NCBI GenBank assembly: GCA_004369085.1
Contig: ML210146.1
Coordinates: forward strand, 372,001 to 436,000
Length of the DNA stretch: 64,000 nt
Reading direction: 5' to 3'
Source: Coprinopsis marcescibilis
Lineage: Eukaryota > Basidiomycota > Agaricomycetes > Agaricales > Psathyrellaceae
Shown here: positions 10,401 through 21,839 of the stretch, piece by piece
Layout of the letters: every line of letters begins with the position of its first letter
Position numbering within the stretch: the first letter of the stretch is position 1
Notes under the pieces: generated by a model
Told to the model about the DNA's origin: nothing
The model's input: only the letters and a program-made list of their open reading frames with translations
The model's database searches: none
Made by a program: the position numbers and the translations under genes

Positions 10401-12071
10401 TCAACTCGTAGTTTCGTTTACGAATAAACCTGCTGCCCCCATACCACTTCCGACGCACATGCTCGTGCACAAGAGTTTCTCGTTCCGTCGTCTCAGCTCG
10501 GCTAGGCCTGTGATGACTTGACGAATACCAGCTGAAAGCTATGTTAGATTTGCCGCGGCTATTGGACAAGCAGAAGACCCACTCATTCCGACCGGATGTG
10601 ATATGGCAATGGCTCCCCCGCTGCAGTTATACTGAGCAAAAGCTTCTATCTTGGTGACGGGGGATTCTCTTACTTTGGATTGATTTTTTCCATTGGGATT
10701 CCTAGTTGTTCGACGCAGTAGACAAACTGTGAAGCGAAAGCTTCGTTGATCTGTAATGTGGTTAACGCGATAGTGCAGGGCTCCGTTGATTTATCGAACC
10801 TCGTAAATGTCAATGTCCTCTTTCCTCAGGCCAACCTGATCCAGAAGCTTTGGGATGGCGAATACAGGGGAGATGCCCATGTAGCGTGGCTCGACACCTG
10901 CTCTGGTCAACAAGAGATTCATTAGAAACGGCAAAGAGCGCATACGAACCAACAACGGTGCTCGATACCCATTTTCCTAGAATCGGCATTCCTTCATGCA
11001 CTGCATTGGCCCTGGTCGTCAGGACGCAGAGGCCTGCGCCGTCGCCTATACCACTAGCATTTCCAGCGGTGGTGGTAGAATTTCCCCACTGCGGAAATGC
11101 CGGCTTCAAACCAGCGAGTTTCTCGGCTGTGACTCCCGGACGAATGGTATCATCTTTCAAAAATGTCTGACCCCTTGCTTCGATTGGGATAATCTCCTCT
11201 GCGAATATATTAGATTCGACAGACTTACGACCAGCGATGTCAAATCAGCTTCCTTTAATTCGAGCATAAATGAAATAACAAACTTTGCTCGCCCGCGTGT
11301 GCGATATGAGTGCATACGCATCCTGCGTCGCCCGAGGCACGTTGAAGTTCTCCGCAACCATCTCTGAGGTCCAACCCATGGGCTACAAGAGAACCAAATT
11401 GAGAATGTTCCTGGATACGACGAGGAAGTACAAACTTGGATGCAATCATTGGCGAATGCATTCGCAGAGATGTGCTCCACTACATCCGGGGAAGGGCGGG
11501 GACTGAGCTTGTTAATAAAGGCACTGGGGAAATGAATTGTGTATCTCACTTCATGCTCATACTTTCTGCGGCCGCCGCGATACCAAGGAGGGCTTCACCA
11601 GACTTGATATGATGAGCAATGTTCCGTATTGCCATCAGACCTGAGGAGCACAACCGGTTCACCGTCGATATAGGAACTTCAGGAGGAATTCCAGCCGCGA
11701 GAGCTGCTGCTCTAGATATGTAGAGCGGAGAGGGTGGGTGGCATGTTCCTGAATTGATGTCAGGCATCTCCAACAATTGGGGCAGGGAAACGTTCCGCAC
11801 CGACACAGATGTCGTCTATCTTGCTTGGGTCAAGTTTAGAGTCTGCAAGGGCAGCCTTGAATAGAGCATGTAGCAGTTCATCCACAGGGATATCCTTGTA
11901 TTGGCCTTTCCATGCCCTTCCAATGGCCGTGCGTTTGGCAAAGGTGATGACGACGTCTTCCGGGCGTTTCTCAAGGACCTCCTTCAGGCCACGAGGTATG
12001 CTGGTGCTCGCCGCCCTATGAAACAGAGCAGGAACGATGCGCCTGGAGTGAAGGGCGCGCCTGAGCAACAT
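10401..12071 (-). CDS. 3-ketoacyl-CoA thiolase (acetyl-CoA acyltransferase)
   Basis: Last step of fatty-acid beta-oxidation: thiolytic cleavage of 3-ketoacyl-CoA to acetyl-CoA and a shortened acyl-CoA. All three active-site regions are present: nucleophilic Cys in [11 protein letters not shown], the His loop SHPVGMTGIRQ, and the second Cys in [16 protein letters not shown]. About nine short introns are needed. Good joins include [26 protein letters not shown] and IYE/INEAFA. The body resembles peroxisomal Fox3/Pot1-type thiolases. The N-terminus [19 protein letters not shown] looks like a mitochondrial presequence, and it also contains a near-PTS2 string (RIVPALFHR) whose last position does not fit the consensus. 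There is no C-terminal SKL-type signal. An in-frame ATG at 12116 would add 15 residues. Confidence 0.92.
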
Positions 12072-12411
12072 TTCCGGTGGGAGTAAGGGGTGACGAGAGG
12101 GTAGAATGCAATGCAACGGCTTTTGAAGGCAACTTCGCGCCGGATCCTACCTCAATTCTCCCGAAAGTTCACATGAACAGGCATACTTTGATGACCCCAA
12201 GGCTGGATGTCAGGGACTTGCGGCGGAAATGGTTTTCTAGAATTGTTCATGGAAGCATAGCGAACTGCTGCAAAAGAAGTGGAAGACATGTTGATGACTA
12301 CGCAAGGGAATAAATTACTCGGACTGGAATCCCTCAGGCCTCATCCCCAAATTTCTCGCGGTCTGCGAGGCCCGGCTCGAAGCTTCAAGGTGCATTGACG
12401 GCGCGATGTAC
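12072..12411. other. Intergenic between the thiolase and bL32m
   Basis: Thiolase promoter and bL32m 3' side. Nothing further is recognisable. Confidence 0.45.
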
Positions 12412-12827
12412 TCATGAGAGGTCGGGTATTGATGTACTTCCCCGTTGCTCTGCCTTCCAGTGTCGTGTAATTTCGCTGTAGCATGATTGGCAAAAGTGAT
12501 GGGCGAGTTTTGGAGTGCCGCAACCGGGACAAGCAACGATGTCTGAACGTTGCTGTTAGCTGCTATGTCCGAAATACACGACTAATACGAGAACGGACTT
12601 TGTTTATCTTTCAAACCTTTGTTTGAGTTTCGCATGGACTTGCGTGAATGGGACACTTTCTTCTTGGGTACTGCCAGCACGATCGACGGGAAGAGGTCGA
12701 GGATTGATTGAAGAGACCAGTTTGCAAGACGTGGCAAAGCGGCAGCGGCGATAAATGTAGAGGGAAGTAGCGTCCTGAACCACGGGATGCCCGACGACGA
12801 ACGCGCTGCGCGAATTGCCAATGCCAT
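12412..12827 (-). CDS. MRPL32: Mitochondrial ribosomal protein bL32m
   Basis: Nuclear-encoded large-subunit protein of the mitoribosome. Two exons (12827-12599, 12542-12412) are joined across a 56-nt intron. A presequence-like N-terminus (MALAIRAARSSSGIPWF) precedes the mature start AVPKKKVSHSRKSMRNSNKG, which is the bL32 signature where the yeast protein is matured by the m-AAA protease. The second exon supplies the zinc ribbon: CPGC followed by CQSC, ten residues apart. The open frame extends further upstream without a Met of good context, so I start at 12827. It is divergent from the complex I gene at 12957, leaving 129 bp for both promoters. Confidence 0.9.
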
Positions 12828-12956
12828 TGTGACGACGACGAGGAGGTCGTGGACGTTGGAGGAGGAGGATGATGAGCGTAAAAATTTGTACTCCGACACG
12901 CGAGCGTCAGTTGGGACCCGGCCCTGACCTTTGCCTGCCACTTCATTTATCCCACC

Positions 12957-13408
12957 ATGCTCCGCTTTACACGTCCTTTGTTCAACGTCGCAAAGCGCTC
13001 GACTGGAATCACTGGCCTCAAGGTCCACCCAAATCCCCTCCCAGAACTCGTTAAAACATACCAAACAACCCTTTCAGTCCTATCAAGCATCCCTGAAACC
13101 TCCGTATACCGCCAGGGCGTTGAGGCCTTGACAAGACACCGTTTGGGCGTTGTTGAGGCCGCTAATGGAGACATTGCTGCTGTCGAAAGCCAGTTGAAGG
13201 ACGGTCAGATTGAGGAGACGTTGGACATTGCATCGGACGAGCTGAGCCTGGCTTCCAAGATGCTGGAGTGGAAAGCGTGAGTTGCACCGGTATATTTCGC
13301 GTTCCCTGTCGCTGAAACCCCTTCAGTTGGGAACCGCTGCAGGAGACACCTGCCCCTGGGCAATGGACATACCAAGGAGAGACAACGACTGCTTCATCTT
13401 CGACATAG
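12957..13408 (+). CDS. NDUFA5: NADH:ubiquinone oxidoreductase subunit NDUFA5 (B13)
   Basis: Accessory subunit on the peripheral arm of respiratory complex I. The protein starts MLRFTRPLFNVAKRST (amphipathic, positively charged) followed by GITGLKVHPNPLPELV, the ETC_C1_NDUFA5 domain start. It continues through LSSIPETSVYRQGVEALT to MLEWKAWEPLQETP. One 50-nt intron (13277-13326) splits the Ala codon before WEPLQ. The short C-terminal tail GQWTYQGETT is close to other fungal members. This fungus therefore has a conventional complex I; NDUFB11 is also encoded in the window at 58742. Confidence 0.93.
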
Positions 13409-13838
13409 AATCATTGGGAAAGCCGTGGTGTATCCTACTACAGTCTAGAATTCAATCTTTTCTCTTCGCGTCTACCCGTACCGTCCTAGAGACTCCTACA
13501 ACCAGTCGCTTGCATGGCTTTAACAAACGGTGGCAATGGTTCATAGTCTGCTTGTACGGTCACTGGCCCCATTGGTCACAATGTGTCCGGCTTTACTTAC
13601 TACTACACTACGTGATGCCTTCTGCAGGTAGACGGTTGAATCTCTGAGATTTTATGCTACTCAATGAACAGAATATGCAATCTTACAAAAATTGTTGCAC
13701 AACAAACTCGACTGGTTTCCGCAATGAATACCAAAACCAGGTCTGAACTTATTACGAGTATCAATATCATGGTGACCGAGCTGAGTTGAATCGCGTTGAC
13801 TCGGAATTGCAGTTGCCTCTTTCTCTCCTCCTCCAACC
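13409..13838. other. Intergenic upstream of LSM1
   Basis: NDUFA5 3'UTR and LSM1 promoter. Short open frames on the minus strand at 13657-13861 overlap the LSM1 start and look like shadows. I see no repeat. Confidence 0.45.
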
Positions 13839-14489
13839 ATGGATTCTTTGATCCCATTCACAACCTCTGGGGCCCTTGTAGATTGTGTGGACAGTACGTC
13901 TACTCCAAACGTCAGCTACTTCCAACTGTCCTCCTGAGCGACTATAACTCCTTATTCCCTGTTTCTTCCACCAATGCTGCATATCGACCTCAACGGCCTC
14001 TGCCTTCAATTTCTTCACCAATCCAGGGAAGATGCTCGTGATCCTTCGGGATGGGCGGAAACTTCATGGCGTCCTTCGTTCTTACGACCAGTTCGGTGAG
14101 CAGCTTTTACATACTACCTTCGTTTGCACCGAATGTGACTTGACTACCAGCAAACCTCGTGCTGGAAGACACTTACGAGCGGATATACCACCAAAACCTA
14201 TTCGCAGAACAGCACCATGGTCTATTCTTGATTCGAGGAGAGAACGTTGTCCTCTTGGGTGAAATCGTATGTCTCTGGTGTTCTCCATTGAGCAGACACA
14301 TTAAGCTTCCTCAACCAGGATCTTGATAAGGAAGACGAGGTTCCGCTGAAACAAGTCGAGTATCATCAACTTGAGCCATACCATCTCAAGGAGCTTGAAA
14401 TGAAGAAACGTCATGAAGAAGCCAAGGCTCAATATCTTTTTGAACACAAAGGGTTCTCGAGGGAAGGAGGCGAAGGAGATGGATATTGA
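13839..14489 (+). CDS. LSM1: Sm-like protein Lsm1 (mRNA decapping activator)
   Basis: Cytoplasmic Lsm1-7 ring subunit that binds the 3' ends of oligoadenylated mRNA and promotes decapping with Pat1. Four exons. The first encodes MDSLIPFTTSGALVDCVD, and a 133-nt intron (13894-14026), long for this window, follows. Sm motif 1 is RKMLVILRDGRKLHGVLRSY with QFANLVLEDTYER. Sm motif 2 is IRGENVVLLGEID. A charged helical C-terminal extension follows (PLKQVEYHQLEPYHL; EMKKRHEEAKAQYLF), as in Lsm1 and unlike Lsm2-8. All joins keep frame. Confidence 0.95.
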
Positions 14490-14818
14490 ATATTTATCAC
14501 TGTCACCTGCGTGATGGTCCAAGTCTCGAGCTCTCCTTGCTGCAGACATTTGCAAATTCATGAATTTTGGATTAACTTTGCAAGGAGTCATGACCATAGG
14601 GTGATGCTGTGGATGATTGTTATCAATGTACCGGACTCGTAAATAGTGAAAATGCAGGTGATGAAATGGAGTGAAAGAGTGATAAAAAAGACATAGTAAT
14701 TTGCAAAGCGAGAAACCAGAACGCATATTGCGACGTTTGCGACCGAAAGAACAACTAAAAATACATTTCTAATAGTTAGATAGAAGAAGGGTTTCGTGAA
14801 TGTTCGTAAGAGTCGTTT
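14490..14818. other. Convergent intergenic region between LSM1 and the Spp1-like gene
   Basis: Both flanking genes end here, so it holds two 3'UTRs. A minus-strand open frame (14301-14726) overlaps the LSM1 coding exon and has no support. Confidence 0.45.
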
Positions 14819-17800
14819 TTAAGGCGCCTTGCGTTTCTTTCCCTTCTTTGCAGTATCGGATGAAACGGCCTTGTGCTTTGAATGTCCGTTTGGAAGCCTG
14901 CTGTTGGATAAAGCAAAGGGCCCTTGCCCTTTAACTGCGTTGGCAGAGGCAGCAGATGTTTTCGAACCGATGGGACGTTTCTGACCTGGTGCCACAGGGT
15001 TAAACATCTCCCCGAGCTGACGGCGAACCTCTTGCTCTCGAGCTTCCAGTTTAGAGAGAGCTTCCTCCCTCTTCTCCTTCTCTTTGCTGATGTCCTTGTA
15101 GCGTGTTACCTGCCATCTGCAATGGGGAATAGTGAGATACATCAAACGAGTAGGAGCAGAACCGGGACATACCCAACATGACGCGCGCAGGCTGAATCGT
15201 CCAAACACCACCATTTGGTCTCCTCTGCAGAGCTAGTACGCTGGTTCTCGTCCACATCCATGCGATCGAATGATTCATAACTTTCAAGAATATTTTGGCC
15301 AAAGTCATCTGCCCATTCTTCATCGCCGAAACACAGCCGCTGATCCCACCCACACTGAGACACCGTTTCTGACCTGTCAGTTGCGAGCGCAAGGAGACGT
15401 TCACGCCAGGATATGATCTCGATGCCTTTGCGCACTTCGTCTTGCATCTTGGTAATGTCCGCCAGAACCAGCTTCAGTCGGTCGCACTCCCTATTTGCCT
15501 TGGATTTGACAGGTTTCGCAGGTTTTAGGAGCGCCGCGAGTGACGTCGAATGGGGCGAGTCGCCCTTCGCCGCTTTTTCCAGCTTTCCGGTAGAAACCTC
15601 GGTACCGTTGCAATTCGTTTCTTCAAGCTTCACAACAACTCCTTCTCGTTTGTCCGCATGCTTGACACCGTCCCAAAGCTTATCCTTCTTGCCGCCTTTC
15701 TTTGCATAGGAATCGATCCTTGTCTGCATGTACTTCACACCGCATTCTTCTGAGCAATACTTGGAAAAGGCCCCATGGGCAGGTTTGTGGCAAGCGGCGG
15801 GAGAATCAGGATTGGAGTGTTTGAGTCCCCACAGGCAACGTTGCTTATAGGTAGTGCGAAGATGAAGTTCTGGATTTCCTGCCAATAACGGTCAGTGCAA
15901 AGGGAAGGAGAGGAGCGTAACAGACTTACTCTCGATGCATGGAGGACAGAAGAATTGGTCAACAAGATCCGCAAGCCGTTCGGGCATATCCACGCATTGC
16001 ATATGATACCACTCGTCACAGCTACAAGATCCATGTCAGTTGACGTTGGGCACTGAGTGACAAGGTACGACTTACCGATCGCAGGCAATCATGAATCTTT
16101 CTTGATCGTATTTTGTCTTACATACGCAATATAGCTTATCATCTTCGCTCTGAGCTTCAGCAAACTCCGCTTCATCCCCACCGGCAAGTTTACCGTCCGT
16201 GGCATTTGTCGCCTCGTCAGTGAGAGCGTTGGGGATTGCACTTGCAGATCGTGATCGAGATACCGAAGACGCTTTATTGTGCGAAGATCCGACGGCTGCT
16301 TTGGGAGCCTTTTTGGTCGTCAATGTTGAAGGAGTCGAAGCTGGTGTATTCATTTCGATGTCGTTGGCCACCTTCTTTTTAGCAGACAACTTCCCTCGAG
16401 GTTTGGCCTGGGGTGGAGCGATAGACGTCTGTGCCTCGTCTTCCGCTGTAGCAGGGCCCGATGCGACACCTTTGAGTTTCTGCTTCGCATGTTAGCTTGG
16501 TGTAGCTTACAAAAGACGTGCCGTTTATACATACTTTGGATGCTGGGGTTTTTTTCTTACTCGAAGTGCCCATGGACAAATCGGTCTCCTGAGCAGCGGT
16601 CTTCGGCTTCGGCTTCCCGTTACCAGCTGGTTCTTCTTTCGCTTTGGTGGGTGCAGAGGTCGGGGGAGGCATAGAGTCTCTTTGAGAGCTCGAAAGAGAT
16701 GGCCGGGATACACTAGGCCGGGACAAAGACGTTGACGCTGGGGATGTCGAAGATGTGGCAGAGGACAATGAGGGCGATGCAGAGGTGTCTAGAGTGACAT
16801 CAGACGTTCGCAATGGCAAAGGCAGGACCTTAGTCGATTTTCCTGGCTTCCGTAAGGCTTTCCCTTGAGCCTTCGCCGACTGCGACACAGACAACAGAGG
16901 ACCACCATCAGGGTGACGCTTGATCGCCCCAGTTGATCCTGATACTGGAACGGTATCCTCAACTAGGCTCAAGAGTTCATCCTCAACGTCATGGCCGATA
17001 TCCGGAACGACGGCGGGGCTACCTGCGACTGACATCATTTGATCTAGCTCATCCTCCTTCCCTATGTCCAGGCGATATCTCCTAGTGTCAGATTTATCTT
17101 GACGAGTCTTGCTCCCGTTATCCTCCAGAGTCTCCGCAACGAGTTCAGCCACAGCCGAGTCAACATCGACGTCCATTGCATCAGACTCAGCCTGGTTGCT
17201 GGGACCTTCAGCAAGAAGTTTCTCCAGTTCTTGTTCCAATCCGCCGTCGTCGTATTCATCGTCCTGTGGTTCTATTGCTAATGGTGGGGTAGGTTGCCGG
17301 TTTGAAGGAATAGGTATGACAGGGGAGTTGGACTGTTGACAACCGCTAGGCAAGGTTGACGGTGAGCGAGTGCGAGGTCGTGGAGGACGAGTTGAGGTCG
17401 ACGAAGATGATTTGAGCAAATCCGGGTCTCGAGATTTTCTTAAAGGCGGAGATGCTTCAGCGTAATGTTCCAGCAACCAATCGTGGGCGTCTTCCTCCTT
17501 TTTGCCTCTCGACACTTCCTTATCCTTCTGACGTTCAACCTCTCGATCCGACACTACTGGGACGGGTGCCGCTTGCTTCAAGGGCCGTTGGTGAGAGCCT
17601 TCCTTTGATTCTTTGTCCTTGGCACTCGTCGCGGGAGGGTTCTGTGCAGGAGCCAGAGGGAGGACGGAACTGTCAACCGTCATAGGGGCAGCCGGCGAGT
17701 CATTGGCGGCTTTCTGCCGCTTAGGTTGGTGCAACTCATCTCGAACTGCCGGGGACACTGGTTGGCGAGAAGAAGCGGGAGAAACCAACACATTCGAAGG

Positions 17801-19702
17801 ACGAGGCGACCTGGGGGATTGCACAAGCGGTAGGCGATGTGCCTCGGGTACAGCGATGACGGGATTGTTTGTTGTGGTCGCTGGCGCAAGCAAAGCCAAA
17901 GCTGTTGATTGCGAATGGGGCGCAAGAGAATGGTCGTCACTTTTTCGAGCTGCTTTCGCCCTTCCTGCTTGGCTTCCTGGGGGAGACCTTCTGCCCAAAG
18001 GACTGAGAATCCGGTGATGGCCACTTGGATGATGGGGGGGATAAGATGAAGGCATGCCTGTGCTTGGAGGTACTGCTTCGCGAGTTGGTATGATTACCAT
18101 TCTTGGGGACGTTGAGGCCGTCGTGGGGGATGGGATTGCCGGCCTGGTACCATCATGGTCTGAGACCAATAGGTCTGTTACGGACACCGGCTTGCGCACC
18201 CCTGTTCCCGAAAGCGGACGTCGGGGTTGGGTAGGTTGTGCAGGTGGGGAAGATATAGGTGCAGGATGGGATGGTAGTGATGAAGAGGACGAGACGGCCA
18301 TTGGTGAATCATAGCGTCCATAACCAATCTCGCCGACGGTCATTTTCTCCCTATCCCGCTGAATACGGTCATGACTGTCGTCAATAAGCATAGGCCCGAG
18401 GGACGGGGATTCTGAATATCGCCGCTTCTTGACGGGGCGCTGGTCTGCCATCCGCGGACTTGGGTTGAATGTCTGCATTATTGGGGATTGTGGAGGTTTG
18501 ACGATGGGGATAGGATCTGACTTGCGCGCTGAGGTTAATTGTGGACCAGGCGGAATTTCGATACGAGCAGGATGCTCATATGTTCGCTGAAGGTGTTGTT
18601 GTTCTTGCTGCAGGGCATATTGTCTTTGCTGCTGCTGCTGGTGATGTTGTTGCTGTTGTTGCTGGTGATGCTGTTGAAGACGTCGTTGAATTTCCTGATA
18701 ACGTTGCTCTTCCTGCCGCCGCTGGTGTTCCAGCTCTCGGTCCCTACGCTGCTGTTCCCGACGCTCAGCTTCTCGGATGGCAGCGATCTCGCGCTCACGA
18801 CGCTCGGTTTCCTTGCGCTCTTCCTCCTGCCGAAAACGTTCGACTTCCCTCCGCTTTTCATCGCGGCGCCTTGCCTCCTGTTCCTGAATACGTCGCTCAA
18901 CCTCCAGCAGTCGCATGCGCTCAGCCTCCAGTTTCAAACGTTCTTCCTCCATCCTTTGCCGTTCCATATTTGCCTTGCGCTCAATTTCCGCCAAACGCTC
19001 CTCCTCCTGTGCCCTGATGCGGTCTGGGTCATGCTGCATGCGCTGGCGTTCGATTTCTTGGGTGTGGATCCGGTGCATTCGTTCCCGCTCTTGTTGTTGC
19101 AACTGATACTGCCTCATGTGAATTAGCCGTTGCTCGTCGTCGTAGACATGGTGGCGAGACTGGTGGTAAGGCGAGGTCGGTGTCTTGAATGCATCACGGG
19201 GACTGTGAATACTGAGCTCATCGATAGACTTGGTATGCAGCGGACTTTGCGGTTGACGGGGAGGGTATGGAAGGTCCTCCTGCCAGGGACTCCGATGAAA
19301 CTGAGGCGACTGTCTGGTCTGCGGCTGCTGATGAAGCTGGGAAAACTGCTGGGGTTGGTGGTGATGGAGCTGCTGGGGCTGGGGTTGAGAATGTTCTGAC
19401 ACCGAGAGCCTCCGCCGCTCTTCTGTCGCTGCATGGACCAGGGCATCGAGACCAAGAAACGCTTGCGGCTGCTGCTTGGGTTGAGCTACGAGCGGGGAGG
19501 GCTGATGATGAAGCTGCTCATAGTGCACTGTGTTTGCTCGACTCCGACTCTGGGGAACCTGTGAGGGGCCACGGGACGACGACGACGACGACGACGACGG
19601 CGAGAAAAGCACTGGTTGGGTGCGAGAATGCTGGGGCAAATGTGGGTGCTCGTCGGGGGGCTCGTCACACAAAAGGGACGATATGTCAAGCCTGCGGGAC
19701 AT
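14819..19702 (-). CDS. PHD-finger protein of the Spp1/CFP1 (Set1-COMPASS) type with a very long N-terminus
   Basis: Probable H3K4me3 reader of the Set1 complex. Five exons (19702-16535, 16479-16076, 16021-15930, 15878-15173, 15116-14819) sum to 4,668 nt, exactly 1,555 codons plus stop. Residues 1-1050 are low complexity: poly-Ser (SPSSSSSSSSRG), Gln/His-rich runs, a long charged coiled coil (about 270-430; ERERMHRIHTQEIERQR onward) and Pro/Ser-rich segments. The PHD finger (about 1170-1215) reads LYCVCKTKYDQERFMIACDR then CDEWYHMQC and FFCPPC. The C-terminal Spp1/CFP1 module follows: KQRCLWGL, HGAFSKYCSEECGVKYM, CARHVGWQ and a terminal coiled coil. Yeast Spp1 is about 350 residues, so the extension is striking. 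Every splice join preserves frame, so I treat it as one gene. Confidence 0.82.
19572..19600. repeat. Trinucleotide CGA run coding poly-Ser
   Basis: A run of about eight CGA units, read on the minus strand as serine codons, lies near the N-terminus of the Spp1-like protein. A separate Gln/His-coding CTG/TTG-type region is at about 18600-18680 in the same gene. Such runs are prone to length change. Confidence 0.75.
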
Positions 19703-20245
19703 CGTGGACGATGAACAAGAGAGGTGGATCACATGACAGCATATATTGATAAGAATTAGGCTAATAATGGAAATATGTACAACAGGACATTGCGACATCG
19801 GCCACCTGCAGCCACGAAGGGCTGCATAACGACAGTACCGCACCCAAGTCCCATCCTCGTCGTTCTCCAGACAAAATACGGTCTCGCGGTCATCGACGCT
19901 GCCAGTCCAGAAGGCGGCTGCATCGTCGGCGAGATGCTTTTGTTGTCTAGATAATTCTGTAAATCCCAAAATTTCCTGTGAAAAAAATAATCGGTTGCTT
20001 ACCTGTGCATAATGCGTTAATGCCCAATCTCCGACGGAAGTCCGTCCTTATATCCTGCCGTCTCTGCCTAACTGTACAGTTTCTGCGTGGCTGCTCACAC
20101 ACCGCCCAAAAAGGAAACTCCTTCACTCACGCTCAAATTATCCCCTCGTCGTCGTCGTCGTCGTCCATCGCAGCACCCAGCGACAGTTCCGCCGTCCGTC
20201 TCTCAATAATCATTATCTGACTGAGTCTTAAAAGGCCCCGTCACA
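19703..20245. promoter_or_regulatory. Shared divergent promoter, Spp1-like gene and STM1
   Basis: Both genes start at its edges and read outward. It includes a (TCG) run of about six units at 20146-20163, roughly 80 bp upstream of the STM1 start. I cannot place a TATA box or transcription start with confidence. Confidence 0.5.
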
Positions 20246-21461
20246 ATGTCGGTGGCCTCTAAAAACCCCTTTGCCCTTCTCGATGGTGTGTAATCTCTTG
20301 CTTTAGCCTCGGGTTCCGTTTTACTGATCATTTGTTTCAAACTTAATAGCCGAGGACAACTCAAGGCCCGCAAGTCCACCAGCCAAGAAGGCTCCAGTAG
20401 CTCCCCAGGCTGCTGCTCCTGCCAACAGGGGTCAGCAAAAGACAAGAGGCGGACCTGCATCAAGGGCAGGCAAATACTATGCTCGGGGTGGAAAGCCCTC
20501 TCCTAATGACGCATCAACCCCTGCTGGTGCTGAGGAACCTGGCGTCGATGGTAGAAAATGTTCGTTCAGTTGTTTGATTTCACCGATCTATGATTGATCA
20601 GTCTTCAGCCGACGGTGGTCGTGGAGGTAGAGGCCCTCGCGGTCGTGGCCGTGGTGGAAACACTGGAGGAAGAGGTCGTCAATTCGACAGACACTCAGCT
20701 ACGGGCAAAACGCACGTTATCAATTCATTCTTACCTAACCTATCATACTGACCCTTTGTTTGATCTTAGCGACTCGCAGAAAAAAGTCCACCAAGGTTGG
20801 GGTGGCGATGAAGGCAACAGCGAACTCAAGACAGAGCAGGCTGCCGCTGCTGATGCCGCTGCCGAGCCCGCAACTGGAGAATGGGCTGCTGATGCCATTG
20901 CTCCTGCAGAATGGGGCACTGTTGAAGCCGACGCTGCTGCCCCAGCAGATGCTGAGGGTAAACCCGAATCCAAGCCTCGCAAGGAACGTGAGGAACGCGA
21001 AGAGGAAGAGGACAATACCCTCACTCTCGATCAATATCTTGCTCAGCAGAAGGATAAGGACACAGTGATCCCTAAGCTTGACGGTGTCCGTCAGGCCAAT
21101 GAGGGTGCCGGCGAGGAGATTTGGAAGGGTGTCGTCCCTTTGGCAAAGAACGAGGAAGAAGAAGCTTACTTCGTTGGCAAGGTATGTCTTCAGAGTTTGC
21201 TGTCCTTTTCGAATGCTTACGTTCTTTTAGGCAAAATCTGCCCCCAAGCTCAAGTCGAAGAAAGAAGATAAGGTCTACTTGGATTTCGAAGGCCGTTTCG
21301 AACGACCAGACAGAGGTGGACGCGGACGCGGACGTGGTGGAGATCGCGGCGAGAGGCGCGGCGCACGTGGTGCAGGCAGAGGTGGTCGTGGCCAGCGCCA
21401 GGGAGGCAATGCCCAAACCCCCAACGTCGACGATCAAAACGCTTTCCCCTCCCTGGCCTAG
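20246..21461 (+). CDS. STM1: Stm1/SERBP1-family ribosome- and RNA-binding protein
   Basis: Proteins of this family bind the 80S mRNA channel and preserve idle ribosomes. The start is MSVASKNPFALLDAED. RGG-rich segments follow (GGRGGRGPRGRGRGG), then a Lys/Glu/Ala-rich middle and the HABP4_PAI-RBP1 motif NTLTLDQYLAQQ. After VYLDFEGRF there is a second RGG-rich tail that ends DDQNAFPSLA, the conserved C-terminus of the family. Intron 1 is 20286-20349. The second intron ends at the second of two nearby AG sites (TCTTCAG), because only that one keeps the RGG frame. Intrinsically disordered and arginine-methylation prone by composition. Confidence 0.92.
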
Positions 21462-21839
21462 AGGATCTTCTTCGCGCCTTACGAAGACAACACTCGGCGG
21501 CTTATTGCTCACTCTTACTCTTTCGTGCTGTCGCCTGTACATACATATGTTCTCGCATTCGCCCAGACCAAATGAATTGAAGGAATATTTTTTTGCCAGT
21601 CAGTTCTATTCTGTTGTGTGTGAAGTACTAGTATTTGAGCGTTAGTGATTATCACGTTTCTAATTCAAGTAAATACTGTGCTTCCTCTTTCAGCCCCTGT
21701 CTTTATCCTCTTTGATCTGCTTCCCCGCCGGGATCGGCCATTTGGACATCCGCCAGACATGCAGCCAACACGTTGTTTCAAACAAGAGCTATAACGGTGA
21801 TATTTCGCTTCTTGTTCTCGTACTTTTGCATAACTGTAG
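21462..21839. other. Intergenic between STM1 and the Tfc7-like gene
   Basis: STM1 3'UTR and the promoter of the next gene; both genes are on the plus strand. No gene or repeat seen. Confidence 0.45.

Noticed and set aside
19572..19600. CGA/TCG trinucleotide runs as a possible functional expansion
   Set aside because: Only about six to eight units; ordinary for low-complexity fungal coding and leader sequence, so recorded as a repeat only.
18535..19749. Several long plus-strand frames opposite the Spp1-like gene, some Leu-rich and membrane-like
   Set aside because: They mirror the Gln/Arg/Glu-rich coiled-coil repeats of the real gene; the composition is an artefact of the complementary strand.
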